The position numbers and the translations under genes were made by a program. From Rhizobium sp. Root1212 (lineage in GTDB: Bacteria; Pseudomonadota; Alphaproteobacteria; Rhizobiales; Rhizobiaceae): a stretch of DNA of 64,000 bases. The notes beneath the pieces were generated by a model. It had not been told where the DNA came from, searched no databases, and saw nothing but the letters and a program-made list of their open reading frames with translations. Shown piece by piece: positions 1-7,674 of this stretch. The DNA is taken from assembly GCF_001424985.1 (NCBI RefSeq), contig NZ_LMDA01000001.1, forward strand, positions 1,125,599-1,189,598, written 5' to 3'. Position 1 is the first letter of the stretch; each line of letters starts with the position of its first letter.

Positions 1-153
1 CGCTGCTTCCCGGAAGCACCGGACATGGACCCCGGCCTCGATCTTTGGGCCCTGTTCGGCGCCGATGGCACGCCGATCCTTCTTACCGACAACCGCTCAA
101 GCACCTTCTTCAAGGCGGCCGAAGACGACCTGAAGACCGTCAGCCTGCACTAA
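1..153 (+). CDS. DUF1150 family protein, C-terminal part
   Basis: The window opens inside this gene; 50 codons remain, ending in TAA at 151-153. The peptide contains FPEAPDMDPGLDLWALFGADGTP split around a conserved 'LFALHGADGTPI' type core and ends DLKTVSLH, which I recognise as the C-terminus of the short DUF1150 proteins that follow small heat-shock (Hsp20) genes in rhizobia. The function of the family is unknown to me. The upstream partner lies outside the window, so the Hsp20 association cannot be checked. It converges with trmB, from which it is separated by only 33 bp. Confidence 0.7.
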   Translation, partial: RCFPEAPDMDPGLDLWALFGADGTPILLTDNRSSTFFKAAEDDLKTVSLH

Positions 154-175
154 GGCGATTGTATATGCGGTAAGA

Positions 176-197
176 GGCGCGTCTGATCAGACGCGCC
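176..197. terminator. 22-nt perfect palindrome between convergent genes
   Basis: GGCGCGTCTGA and its exact reverse complement form an uninterrupted 11+11 palindrome that covers the trmB stop codon. It lies between the 3' ends of the DUF1150 gene and trmB. There is no T-tract on either side, so a bidirectional termination or RNA-stability role is inference from position only. Confidence 0.4.
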
Positions 198-885
198 GGA
201 ATGTGAGATAGGCCGAGCTTCTGCCCTCGCGCCTTGCCTTGGCCTCGTAGCGCGTGCTCGGCCATCCCGCATAGGGCGTCAGCCAGTCGGAGGCATTTTT
301 CGCCGTCCATTCGAAGGCCTGATGGTCGCGGCACTTGAGCAGCGTCCAGTTCACATAGGTATCGATATCCGAGGCGAAGCAGAAAATTCCGCCCGGCTTC
401 AACACGCGCGCAAAGCGGTCGAGATTGACCTTCGACACGAAGCGCCGCTTCCAGTGCTTCCGCTTCGGCCACGGATCGGGATAGAGCAGATCGATCTGAT
501 CGACTGAGGCCTCCGGCATCCAGTCTAGAACCTGTGTGGCGTCATCGTCATAGAGCCGGATATTTTCTGCGCCCTTCTCCTCGATATGACCGATCAACTT
601 GGCCATGGAATTGACGAAGGGCTCGACGCCGATGAAGCCCGTCTTGGGGTTTTCGACGGCGCGATGGATCAGGTGCTCGCCGCCGCCGAAGCCGATCTCC
701 AGCCGCACCTTCTCGACAGGGTGCCGAAACAGGCTCTTCAAATCCTCCGGCCCCGGCTGGGAAAGGTCGAGCTTGAGCAGCGGCAGCACCGTTTCCAGAT
801 AGCCGGCCTGCTGGGTGCGCAAGGGTTTGCCTTTGCGGCGGCCGAAGAAGGCTTCGGTCGAGCGGCTGCGGTGCTGTTCGGTCAT
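187..885 (-). CDS. trmB: tRNA (guanine-N7-)-methyltransferase TrmB
   Basis: Makes m7G46 in the variable loop of tRNAs using SAM. The 232-residue product has the class I methyltransferase fold with the motif [11 protein letters not shown] near residue 65 (SAM-binding loop), then [17 protein letters not shown], whose PDPWPK is the family signature, and ends in a conserved [10 protein letters not shown] segment. The ATG at 885 is preferred: an upstream in-frame ATG adds 13 residues ([11 protein letters not shown]...) that are not family-like. It lies downstream of metK on the same strand, about 150 bp away and beyond a terminator-like hairpin, so it is probably transcribed separately as well as by read-through. 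Confidence 0.95.
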   Translation of the reverse strand: MTEQHRSRSTEAFFGRRKGKPLRTQQAGYLETVLPLLKLDLSQPGPEDLKSLFRHPVEKVRLEIGFGGGEHLIHRAVENPKTGFIGVEPFVNSMAKLIGHIEEKGAENIRLYDDDATQVLDWMPEASVDQIDLLYPDPWPKRKHWKRRFVSKVNLDRFARVLKPGGIFCFASDIDTYVNWTLLKCRDHQAFEWTAKNASDWLTPYAGWPSTRYEAKARREGRSSAYLTFRRV

Positions 886-904
886 GGCGTGGTCTTTCGA
901 ATAG

Positions 905-941
905 AAAAAGCGGCGGCCTCCCAAAAGGAAGCCCCCGCTCT
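905..941 (-). terminator. Probable intrinsic terminator downstream of metK
   Basis: Read on the minus strand, GCGGGGGCTTCC-TTTT-GGGAGGCCGCCGC forms a stem of about 12 bp with one mismatch, followed by TTTTTC. It lies about 90 bp after the metK stop codon and just before the trmB start. Confidence 0.6.
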
Positions 942-998
942 TTACTGTCTAATGGCGCTCTCCGTCCAGAGGCGGCATTTTTGTTGCGCGCATCGTTA

Positions 999-1028
999 TC
1001 GCAAAACCGCTGCGCACGTTTGCGCGAC
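999..1028 (+). repeat. Short dispersed palindromic repeat, copy A
   Basis: A 30-nt element containing GCAAAACCGCTGCGCACG and ending in TTTGCGCGAC. It matches the reverse complement of 2421-2450 at 26 of 30 positions. The CGCAAA(A) and TTTGCG ends can pair to form a hairpin. It sits 5 nt after the metK stop codon. I recall similar elements in many Rhizobiaceae intergenic regions but have not verified this. Confidence 0.55.
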
Positions 1029-1033
1029 GGGCG

Positions 1034-2290
1034 TCAGGCAGCCTTCAGGCTGTTTTCCTTCAGCGCGTCCTTCAGCGGCTTCACGAGGTCCAGCTTCTCC
1101 CAGGAGAAGGAACCGTCGCGGCCGGCCTTGCGCCCGAAATGGCCGTAAGCCGACGTCTTGGCATAGATCGGCTTGTTGAGGTCGAGATGGCGGCGGATGC
1201 CGGACGGCGAAAGATCGATCGTCTTGCGGATCGCGGCTTCCACCTCATCCTCGGTCACCTTGCCGGTGCCGTGCAGATCGACATAGATCGACAGCGGCTG
1301 GGCAACGCCGATGGCATAGGAAAGCTGGATCGTGCAGCGGTCGGAAAGGCCGGCGGCCACGACGTTCTTGGCGAGATAGCGGGCGACGTAAGCCGCCGAA
1401 CGGTCGACCTTGGTCGTGTCCTTGCCGGAGAAGGCGCCGCCGCCGTGCGGAGCTGCTCCGCCGTAGGTGTCGACGATGATCTTGCGGCCAGTGAGGCCGG
1501 CGTCACCATCCGGGCCGCCGATGACGAACTTGCCGGTGGGGTTGATGTACCAGGCGCAATCCTCGGCGATGGCGATATCGTGCAGGGCTTCGCGGATGTA
1601 GGGCTCGACGACCGCGCGCACCTTGTCCGAATCCCAGCTGTCATCGAGATGCTGGGTGGAAAGCACGATCGAGGCGACTTCGGCCGGCTTGCCATCGACG
1701 TAACGGACCGTGACCTGGCTCTTGGCATCCGGCCCGAGCTTGCCGGCATCGCCCTCGCCCTTTTTACGGGCGGCAGCGAGCAGATGGAGGATGCGGTGCG
1801 AATAATAGATCGGCGCCGGCATCAGCTCTTCGGTTTCGCGGCAGGCGTAGCCGAACATGATGCCCTGGTCGCCGGCACCTTCGTCGCCCTGCTTGTCGGC
1901 GGCGTTGTCCACCCCTTGGGCGATATCGGCCGACTGCGAATGCAGGAGCACGTCGATCTTGGCGCTCTTCCAGTGGAAGCCGTCCTGCTCGTAGCCGATC
2001 TCGCGGATCGCCTTGCGGGCGGCGGACTTGAATTTCGACGGGTTGATGACGGAGTTGCCGTCCTTGTCGGTCTTCATAAGACTCGGAGGCAGACGCACTT
2101 CACCGGCGATGACGACACGGTTGGTCGTTGCCAGGGTTTCACAAGCGATGCGCACGCTCCACGGATCGACGCCGGTCTTGGCGGCTTCGCGGTAGACGAG
2201 ATCGACGATCTCATCCGAAATCCGGTCGCAAACCTTGTCCGGATGACCTTCCGCCACGGACTCGCTTGTAAACAGGTAATTGGCACGCAT
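1034..2290 (-). CDS. metK: S-adenosylmethionine synthase MetK
   Basis: Joins ATP and methionine to give SAM, the methyl donor for the many methyltransferases also present in this window. The 418-residue product starts [27 protein letters not shown] is the ATP/methionine-binding signature. Further on are [10 protein letters not shown] (residues about 140-150) and the phosphate-binding loop [15 protein letters not shown] (about 285-300). The ATG at 2290 matches the usual family N-terminus and has a purine-rich GAGGGG upstream; an upstream in-frame start adds 23 unrelated residues. A palindromic AT-rich site 76-91 bp upstream suggests transcriptional control, and no known SAM riboswitch fold was recognised in the leader. 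Confidence 0.98.
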   Translation of the reverse strand: MRANYLFTSESVAEGHPDKVCDRISDEIVDLVYREAAKTGVDPWSVRIACETLATTNRVVIAGEVRLPPSLMKTDKDGNSVINPSKFKSAARKAIREIGYEQDGFHWKSAKIDVLLHSQSADIAQGVDNAADKQGDEGAGDQGIMFGYACRETEELMPAPIYYSHRILHLLAAARKKGEGDAGKLGPDAKSQVTVRYVDGKPAEVASIVLSTQHLDDSWDSDKVRAVVEPYIREALHDIAIAEDCAWYINPTGKFVIGGPDGDAGLTGRKIIVDTYGGAAPHGGGAFSGKDTTKVDRSAAYVARYLAKNVVAAGLSDRCTIQLSYAIGVAQPLSIYVDLHGTGKVTEDEVEAAIRKTIDLSPSGIRRHLDLNKPIYAKTSAYGHFGRKAGRDGSFSWEKLDLVKPLKDALKENSLKAA

Positions 2291-2365
2291 GCGGGAATTC
2301 CCCTCAAAGAAAGACGTCTTGCTCGGTGTAGTCAGTCTGACAGCAAATGACAATGACACAAGGAT

Positions 2366-2381
2366 ATAAATATATCTTTAT
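2366..2381 (-). promoter_or_regulatory. Candidate methionine-cycle operator upstream of metK
   Basis: On the minus strand ATAAAGATATATTTAT is a 16-nt palindrome with a single mismatched pair, immediately after TTGACA, which could be a -35 element. The position, 76-91 bp before the metK start, fits a repressor operator. ArsR-family regulators of SAM/SAH metabolism (SahR type) are known from proteobacteria and bind AT-rich palindromes. Which protein binds here is inference. Confidence 0.45.
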
Positions 2382-2420
2382 GTCAAAGTCACGAAAAAGA
2401 TTGTGCGTCTTTCGGAGCAT

Positions 2421-2450
2421 GTCGCGCAAAACTGTGCAGCGGTTTTACGA
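2421..2450 (-). repeat. Short dispersed palindromic repeat, copy B (inverted)
   Basis: The inverted counterpart of the element at 999-1028 (26 of 30 identical), so metK is bracketed by two copies in opposite orientation. The plus-strand version contains GTCGCGCAAAACTGTGCAGC. No transposase or target duplication is visible. Confidence 0.55.
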
Positions 2451-2489
2451 ACTGCCTTCACCGCAGGCGTGCGGCCTATCTCAGGGCAC

Positions 2490-2520
2490 AAAAAAAGCGG
2501 CGCTTTCGGCCGCTTTTTTT
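2490..2520 (-). terminator. Intrinsic terminator downstream of phrR
   Basis: AAAAAAAGCGGC and GCCGCTTTTTTT pair around a 7-nt loop. The long A and T tracts on both sides make it potentially bidirectional, but its position 22 bp after the phrR stop codon assigns it mainly to phrR. Confidence 0.85.
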
Positions 2521-2541
2521 GCGTGATTGCTTTGCCTTGGC

Positions 2542-2961
2542 CTATTCGGCCTCAGCTTCCGCCGCCAGTGCCTTGACCAGGTCGACCAGCTTGCGGCGAA
2601 CCTTGGGGTCGCCGATCTTCACGAAGGCGCGGTTTAGCTGCAGACCTTCCGAAGACGACAGGAAATCAACCACGTAGTTGGAGCTCGAGGCTTCGGCCAT
2701 GCCGGACACGCCGGATGCACTGTCGCCAGGAGCATCTTCGAAAAAGAAGGACACCGGAACATTCAGGATCGCCGAAATGTTCTGCAGACGGCTGGCGCCG
2801 ACCCGGTTGGTTCCCTTTTCGTATTTCTGGATCTGCTGGAACGTAATCCCCAAAGCTTCCCCGAGCTTTTCCTGGCTCATGCCCAGCATGGTGCGACGAA
2901 GGCGAATCCGGCTGCCGACATGGATGTCGATCGGATTCGGCTTCTTTTTGTTCTCAATCAT
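2542..2961 (-). CDS. phrR: XRE-family regulator PhrR/PraR
   Basis: A 139-residue DNA-binding regulator with one cro/C1-type helix-turn-helix at residues about 16-70 (VGSRIRLRRTMLGMSQEKLGEALG then QQIQKYEKGTNRVGASRL, in the order expected for the HTH), followed by an acidic/serine-rich linker and a conserved C-terminal helix with KVRRKLVDLVKAL. Known relatives: PhrR of Sinorhizobium, induced by low pH and encoded beside actA exactly as here; and PraR of Rhizobium and Azorhizobium, which represses quorum-sensing, biofilm and reb genes. The ATG at 2961 gives the conserved MIENKKKPNPIDIHVGSR start; an upstream ATG adds 39 atypical residues. An inverted repeat at 3082-3099 could be an autoregulatory site. 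Confidence 0.9.
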   Translation of the reverse strand: MIENKKKPNPIDIHVGSRIRLRRTMLGMSQEKLGEALGITFQQIQKYEKGTNRVGASRLQNISAILNVPVSFFFEDAPGDSASGVSGMAEASSSNYVVDFLSSSEGLQLNRAFVKIGDPKVRRKLVDLVKALAAEAEAE

Positions 2962-3081
2962 AACGGTTCCCAATACGCGAAGTTCAGCATCCACGAATTT
3001 GGATGCTGCCGGAGGGCAGGCTACACGCCACGTTGTGAAGCCAGGGCGGAAACCCTCCGACCATAGGTTTAGGCCCATGGT

Positions 3082-3099
3082 AATTGCTACTATGCAATT
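3082..3099 (-). promoter_or_regulatory. Inverted repeat upstream of phrR
   Basis: AATTGC-TACTAT-GCAATT is a perfect 6+6 inverted repeat with a 6-nt spacer, between the lnt stop codon (3114) and the phrR start. Its size suits a dimeric XRE repressor. Autoregulation by PhrR is inference; no footprint is available here. Confidence 0.4.
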
Positions 3100-3113
3100 T
3101 TAGGGGTTTTTGG

Positions 3114-4703
3114 TCAATTCACCCTAAAAACAAAACTACTGCGAGAAACCAGCGCAACCGCGAGCGACATAACCGCGGCGAGCAGCGCATTCCGACGCTG
3201 TTGGCCCGGCGTAAAAGGTATCGCGACCTTTCCCGGCAAGATTGTGTCCACGACACCTTTAACGTTGAAGGCGGCGCCCGATACAACTTCGCCATAGCCG
3301 TTGACCACGGCGGAGATGCCGCTATTGGCGCCGCGCACCAGCGGAACGCCGGTTTCGACCGCCCTGAGTTCGGCCTGCTGGAAGTGCTGATAGGGTCCGG
3401 GCGTATCCCCGAACCAGGCATCGTTGGTGATATTCAGCAGCATGTCGGCCCGCAGCGCCTCGTCGCCGATCTCCTCGGGGAAGATCGCCTCGTAACAGAT
3501 CAGGGGGTAGAGCACCTTGCCATCCGGCAGCGTCAGCAGAGAACGGCTCGCCGCCGCCGAAAAACCGCCGGGCATGGAAGCCGCGACCGACTGCAGACCG
3601 AGCGAGGACAACATGCCTTCGAGCGGCAGGTATTCGCCGAAGGGCACGAGATGCAGTTTGTCGGCCGCGCCGATGATCTGGCCGCGATCGTCGATGGCGT
3701 AGACGGAGTTGTAATAGCGCGGCGGAAGCCCCGTGCCGGCATTTTCGCCCCGCACGGCGCCGGCAAGCAGCACCTGCCCCTCCTGCAAGACGTCGGCGAT
3801 GCTGACGAGTGCGTCCGGATTTTCCGTCAGGAGGAACGGCACCGAGGTTTCCGGCCAGACGACGAGGTCCGGCCGTTTGCCGCCCTCGGCCGGCGCTGAC
3901 GCGGTCAGTTGGAGATGGGCGGTGAAAATCTCTTCGCGCGCGGCATCGTCGAGCTTTGTCGACTGGTCGATCACCGGCTGCACCAGCCTCACCGACAGCC
4001 CCGCCTCCGGTACTGCCGGCGCGGGCAGACGCCAGTAACCGTAGCCGAGATGGGCGGCGACCAGCAGCGCCGCAAGCGAGAGGCCGAGCCCCGCGCCCTT
4101 GCGCGTGCCGATCAGCGCCGGCATCGCAAAGACGAACACCGCCAGCCCGTTCATGCCGGCAAGACCGAAGACGACAGCCGACTGCATCATCACCGGCGCC
4201 GGCATGGCCGCATAACCGATGGCATTCCAGGGGAACCCGGTGAGCAGGAAGCCCCTCACCCATTCGACAATGCCGAAGGCCAGCGCAAGTGCTGCAATAC
4301 GCCCGAGCCCATCCGACCAAAGCATGCGCGCCAGCACCGTCGCCAGCCCGTAATAGACAGCAAGAACGGCGGGAAGACCGATGACGGCAAGCGGCAGCGC
4401 CCAGGCGAAATCATCCGCCTCCACCAGCAACGCATTGCCCAGCCACCAGAGCCCGCCGAGGAAATAGCCGAAACCGAAGCACCAGCCGATGGCAAAGGCC
4501 GGAAAGGCGCGGCGCGGCAGGCCATGATCGGGATTTCCCGTGGCGCCGTCCATCAGCCAGACAAGGACCGGAAAGGTCAGGAACGGAACGATGAAGATGC
4601 CGAAGGGTGGCAGGGCGAGCACCGTCAGGAGCCCGGCAAGAAACGCGACAACCGCCCGCTTCGCTCCCGACAACAGCATGATCCTGCCAGAAAGCCACTC
4701 CAT
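3114..4703 (-). CDS. lnt: Apolipoprotein N-acyltransferase Lnt (ActA)
   Basis: Adds the third acyl chain to the N-terminal cysteine of lipoproteins in the inner membrane, the last step of lipoprotein maturation. The 529 residues begin with several hydrophobic membrane segments (residues about 10-220) and continue into a nitrilase-like periplasmic domain. The expected catalytic triad is visible: Glu in WPETSVPF, Lys in ADKLHLVPFGEYLP and Cys in PLICYEAIFP. In Sinorhizobium the homologue is ActA, needed for acid tolerance, and it neighbours phrR as it does here. The second lipoprotein enzyme LspA is encoded at 26.9 kb. The ATG at 4703 gives a family-like N-terminus. Confidence 0.96.
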   Translation of the reverse strand: MEWLSGRIMLLSGAKRAVVAFLAGLLTVLALPPFGIFIVPFLTFPVLVWLMDGATGNPDHGLPRRAFPAFAIGWCFGFGYFLGGLWWLGNALLVEADDFAWALPLAVIGLPAVLAVYYGLATVLARMLWSDGLGRIAALALAFGIVEWVRGFLLTGFPWNAIGYAAMPAPVMMQSAVVFGLAGMNGLAVFVFAMPALIGTRKGAGLGLSLAALLVAAHLGYGYWRLPAPAVPEAGLSVRLVQPVIDQSTKLDDAAREEIFTAHLQLTASAPAEGGKRPDLVVWPETSVPFLLTENPDALVSIADVLQEGQVLLAGAVRGENAGTGLPPRYYNSVYAIDDRGQIIGAADKLHLVPFGEYLPLEGMLSSLGLQSVAASMPGGFSAAASRSLLTLPDGKVLYPLICYEAIFPEEIGDEALRADMLLNITNDAWFGDTPGPYQHFQQAELRAVETGVPLVRGANSGISAVVNGYGEVVSGAAFNVKGVVDTILPGKVAIPFTPGQQRRNALLAAVMSLAVALVSRSSFVFRVN

Positions 4704-4846
4704 ATCGTTCCCCTCGCTGTTCGCGGGTTGTCACCCACGCGGCCGCACCCCGAATCAATGCAGGCGCAGTGTTCCAAAAAAGCGGGGGTTTGTCCTGCCA
4801 CCCTACGAAGCTTCGCCATTCGGCGGCGGGGCGCGCGGCGGAAACG

Positions 4847-4875
4847 AAAATGCCCGCCTGTCGAGGCGGGCATTT
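4847..4875 (-). terminator. Intrinsic terminator downstream of tlyC
   Basis: AAATGCCCGCCT and AGGCGGGCATTT pair as a 12-bp stem around a loop of about 5 nt, 24 bp after the tlyC stop codon. It separates the tlyC transcript from lnt, so lnt probably has its own promoter in 4704-4846. Confidence 0.8.
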
Positions 4876-4898
4876 CTACATTAGAACCACGGGTCCTA

Positions 4899-6053
4899 TC
4901 ATCCGGTATCCCGTAACGGATTGGCCTCCGGCGTGGCGATCATCTCGGCGCCGGTTTCCTCTTCGCCCTTCTGCAGCGGGCGGCGGCGGGAGGCGGCCGG
5001 GCGCTTTCTGACGATCCGCACGCGCTTCACGCGCCGCGGATCGGCATCCAGCACCTGGAACTCGAAGCCAGGGATCGCCTGCACGACTTCGCCGCGGGCC
5101 GGGATGCGGCCGAGCGAGGCGAAGACGAGGCCGCCGAGCGTGTCGACATCCTCGAGCTGCTCGCGCACGTCGAAATCAGGGCCGATCGCGGCGGCTATAT
5201 CTTCCAGCTCGGCGCGGGCATCGGCGACGAAAACGTCGTCCGAGGTCTTGGCGAACATGACTTCTTCATCGTCATGCTCATCCTCGATATCGCCGACGAC
5301 CATTTCGACGATGTCTTCCAGCGATGCCAGACCATCGGTGCCGCCATATTCGTCGATGACCAGCGCCATCTGGATACGGGCGGCCTGCATGCGCTGCATC
5401 AGGTCGGAGGCGTGCATCGACGGCGGCACGAACAGCACCTGGCGGACGATGCCCGCCTCTTCCACGGTCTTGGAAAGATCGACGCGGCCGAGATCGAAGA
5501 CAGCCTTCGGCTGACGCGGGGCTTTTTCCGCTTTGTCCGCGGTAGAGGCTGCAGCAGCGCGCGTGCCGGTGCGGCGCTTGTTGCGGGCCTGCTTGGTCAC
5601 ATAGGAAAGCAGGTCGCGGATATGGACCATGCCGCGCGGGTCGTCGAGGCTTTCGCTATAGACCGGCATGCGCGAACGGCCGGATTCCTCGAAGATCACC
5701 ATCAGCTCGCCGACGGTGATGCTCTGGTCTACCGCCTCGATATCGGCACGCGGCACCATGACGTCCTCGACACGGATTTCGCGGAAGCGCAGGATGTTGT
5801 TGAGCATCGCCCGTTCGCCGGGCGAAAAGGCGGTGTCGGTGCCGGCGTCGGTCATCAGCGCATCGGCGAGATCGTCGCGCAGGCTTGCATTGTTTGCCCC
5901 GCGGAAAATCCGCGCTGCCCGGCTCCAGAAGGAGGATGATTTGCCGCTCTCAGGTTTCTGCGCGGCGGCGCTACTACTGCCCGCCTCGTCCGAACTTGAG
6001 GCTTCCGCCTCGTCCCTTCCAGCCGCGGCCGGCTGTGCTTTAAAATCGCTCAT
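4899..6053 (-). CDS. tlyC: CBS-domain transporter-associated protein, TlyC/CorC family
   Basis: A 384-residue cytoplasmic protein of the HlyC/CorC family. After a disordered Ala/Ser-rich N-terminus (about 1-60) come two CBS domains (about 95-165 and 205-265; VPRADIEAVD, GRSRMPVYSESLDDPRGMVHIRDLL, VIDEYGGTDGLASLEDIVE) and a C-terminal CorC_HlyC transporter-associated domain (about 285-365). The membrane domain of full-length CorB/CNNM proteins is absent, which is normal for the TlyC/CorC branch. The usual annotation is hemolysin-like or magnesium/cobalt efflux accessory protein; its real substrate is not established. It follows ybeY by 12 bp in the miaB-phoH-ybeY-tlyC run, and the same adjacency occurs in many bacteria (ybeZ-ybeY-ybeX). 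Confidence 0.92.
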   Translation of the reverse strand: MSDFKAQPAAAGRDEAEASSSDEAGSSSAAAQKPESGKSSSFWSRAARIFRGANNASLRDDLADALMTDAGTDTAFSPGERAMLNNILRFREIRVEDVMVPRADIEAVDQSITVGELMVIFEESGRSRMPVYSESLDDPRGMVHIRDLLSYVTKQARNKRRTGTRAAAASTADKAEKAPRQPKAVFDLGRVDLSKTVEEAGIVRQVLFVPPSMHASDLMQRMQAARIQMALVIDEYGGTDGLASLEDIVEMVVGDIEDEHDDEEVMFAKTSDDVFVADARAELEDIAAAIGPDFDVREQLEDVDTLGGLVFASLGRIPARGEVVQAIPGFEFQVLDADPRRVKRVRIVRKRPAASRRRPLQKGEEETGAEMIATPEANPLRDTG

Positions 6054-6065
6054 CGTTCCAAACTA

Positions 6066-6572
6066 TCATACGGGATCACTGTCCCCATAGGGATCAGATA
6101 ACCCAAGATCGGCCAAAATGCGAGTCTCAAGCCCTTCCATTCTTTCCGCATCGCCGGCATGGATGTGGTCGTAGCCGAAAAGATGCAGGAATCCATGGAC
6201 GAGCAGATGGGTCAGATGCTCATCGAAGGGCTTGCCGAGATCGGCCGCTTCAAGGGCGATCGTCTCCTGCGCCAGGATGATATCGCCCAGCATCGGCCCC
6301 GGCATCTTGCCCGGCTCGACCGGGAAAGCGGGGAAGGACAAGACGTTGGTCGGCTTGTCGATATTGCGCCATTCCGCATTGATCTCGCGAATCGAGGCAT
6401 CGTCGGTGAAAACCAGCGAAAGCTCCGGCGCCATGTCGGGGAAAGGCTGCTTTTCCTGCTCGACGAGAAACGCCGCGGCCTTTTCCAGCACGCGTTCGCA
6501 AAAACTCTGAAGGGCGTCTTCGGAGGGCCATTCGCCCACCTCGACGCTGATCTGGATATCGAGATTGCTCAT
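6066..6572 (-). CDS. ybeY: Endoribonuclease YbeY (rRNA maturation factor)
   Basis: A single-strand-specific metallo-endoribonuclease involved in 16S rRNA 3'-end maturation and ribosome quality control. The 168-residue protein carries the zinc motif H-G-x-L-H-L-x-G-Y-D-H (HGFLHLFGYDH, about residues 127-137), preceded by the typical NVLSFPAFP segment. Seventeen bp separate it from phoH upstream and 12 bp from tlyC downstream, so the three are very probably cotranscribed. In Sinorhizobium the YbeY homologue has been linked to small-RNA regulation and symbiosis. Confidence 0.96.
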   Translation of the reverse strand: MSNLDIQISVEVGEWPSEDALQSFCERVLEKAAAFLVEQEKQPFPDMAPELSLVFTDDASIREINAEWRNIDKPTNVLSFPAFPVEPGKMPGPMLGDIILAQETIALEAADLGKPFDEHLTHLLVHGFLHLFGYDHIHAGDAERMEGLETRILADLGLSDPYGDSDPV

Positions 6573-6589
6573 GACGGTCGACGACCGCC

Positions 6590-7645
6590 TCAGCGGTCGC
6601 CCAGCTCGCTTTCGTCCTGCACGGCGGTCTGCGCCTCATAGGCGCGCACGATGCGCGCCACCATCGGATGGCGCACGACATCGACATCCTTGAAGCGCAC
6701 GACGGACACGCCCTCGACGCCCTTCAAAATCTGCAGCGCCTCGACGAGGCCGGATTTCACGCCGCGCGGCAGGTCGACCTGGCTCGGATCGCCGGTGACG
6801 ATCATGCGGCCGTTTTCGCCTAGACGCGTCAAGAACATCTTCATCTGCATGGATGTGGTGTTCTGGGCTTCGTCGAGGATGACGGCGGCATTGGCAAGGG
6901 TTCGGCCGCGCATGAAGGCGAGCGGCGCGATTTCGATGACGCCGGCGGTGATCGCCCGCTCCACCTTGTCGCCGGGCATCATGTCGTAGAGCGCGTCATA
7001 AAGCGGGCGCAGATAGGGATCGACCTTTTCCTTCATGTCGCCGGGCAGGAAGCCCAGGCGCTCACCGGCTTCGACGGCCGGGCGCGACAGGATGATGCGA
7101 TCGACGGCGCCGCGCTCCAGAAGCTGCGCGGCATGAGCAACGGCGAGATAGGTCTTGCCGGTGCCGGCCGGACCGACGCCGAAGACAAGCTCGGACCGCT
7201 CCAGCGCGCGCATATAGGCGTCCTGCGTCGGGGTGCGGGCAACGATCGTCTTTTTGCGCGTGGAGATTTGCGCGAGGTTCAATTTGGCCTTCTTTTCCAT
7301 TGTCGGCAGCTGCAGCTGGTCATCGGCGGCAACCGCCATCCGAACCGCGCCCTCGACATCCGACGCATCTATGCTCCCGCCACTCTGCAGGCGGCCATAG
7401 AGGAAATCGAGCGCCCGGCGGGCCTGGTTGGTTGCCAGCACATCGCCGGAGATCGCCACGGAATTGCCGCGCGGTCGGGCCTCGATGTGGAGCAGTTGCT
7501 CCAGCAATTTCAAATTCTGATCGAACTGACCGAAAAGCTCGCTTGCAAAGCGATTGTTCTCGAAAGTAAGCACGAAGTGATTGACGTCTGTCGCGGATGT
7601 TTTCGACTGGCGCGGTGAAGAAGAAACCAATTCGTGTCCGTTCAA
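6590..7645 (-). CDS. phoH: PhoH family ATPase (YbeZ-like)
   Basis: A 351-residue P-loop ATPase of the PhoH/YbeZ family, thought to act with YbeY in rRNA or RNA metabolism. An N-terminal KH-like region (residues about 25-110) precedes the Walker A motif GPAGTGKT (about 157-164) and a Walker B-type VILDEAQN. The start is TTG at 7645, preceded by AGGGAG; the resulting MNGHELVSSSPRQSK start matches my recollection of rhizobial PhoH proteins, and no ATG exists nearby. It lies between miaB (29 bp upstream) and ybeY. Confidence 0.93.
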   Translation of the reverse strand: MNGHELVSSSPRQSKTSATDVNHFVLTFENNRFASELFGQFDQNLKLLEQLLHIEARPRGNSVAISGDVLATNQARRALDFLYGRLQSGGSIDASDVEGAVRMAVAADDQLQLPTMEKKAKLNLAQISTRKKTIVARTPTQDAYMRALERSELVFGVGPAGTGKTYLAVAHAAQLLERGAVDRIILSRPAVEAGERLGFLPGDMKEKVDPYLRPLYDALYDMMPGDKVERAITAGVIEIAPLAFMRGRTLANAAVILDEAQNTTSMQMKMFLTRLGENGRMIVTGDPSQVDLPRGVKSGLVEALQILKGVEGVSVVRFKDVDVVRHPMVARIVRAYEAQTAVQDESELGDR

Positions 7646-7674
7646 GCGGCAAAGCTCCCTTGGAGGTTCAGCCC

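Noticed and set aside
2300..2420. SAM riboswitch in the metK leader
   Set aside because: No SAM-II or SAM/SAH consensus fold could be traced; the AT-rich palindrome is better explained as a protein operator.
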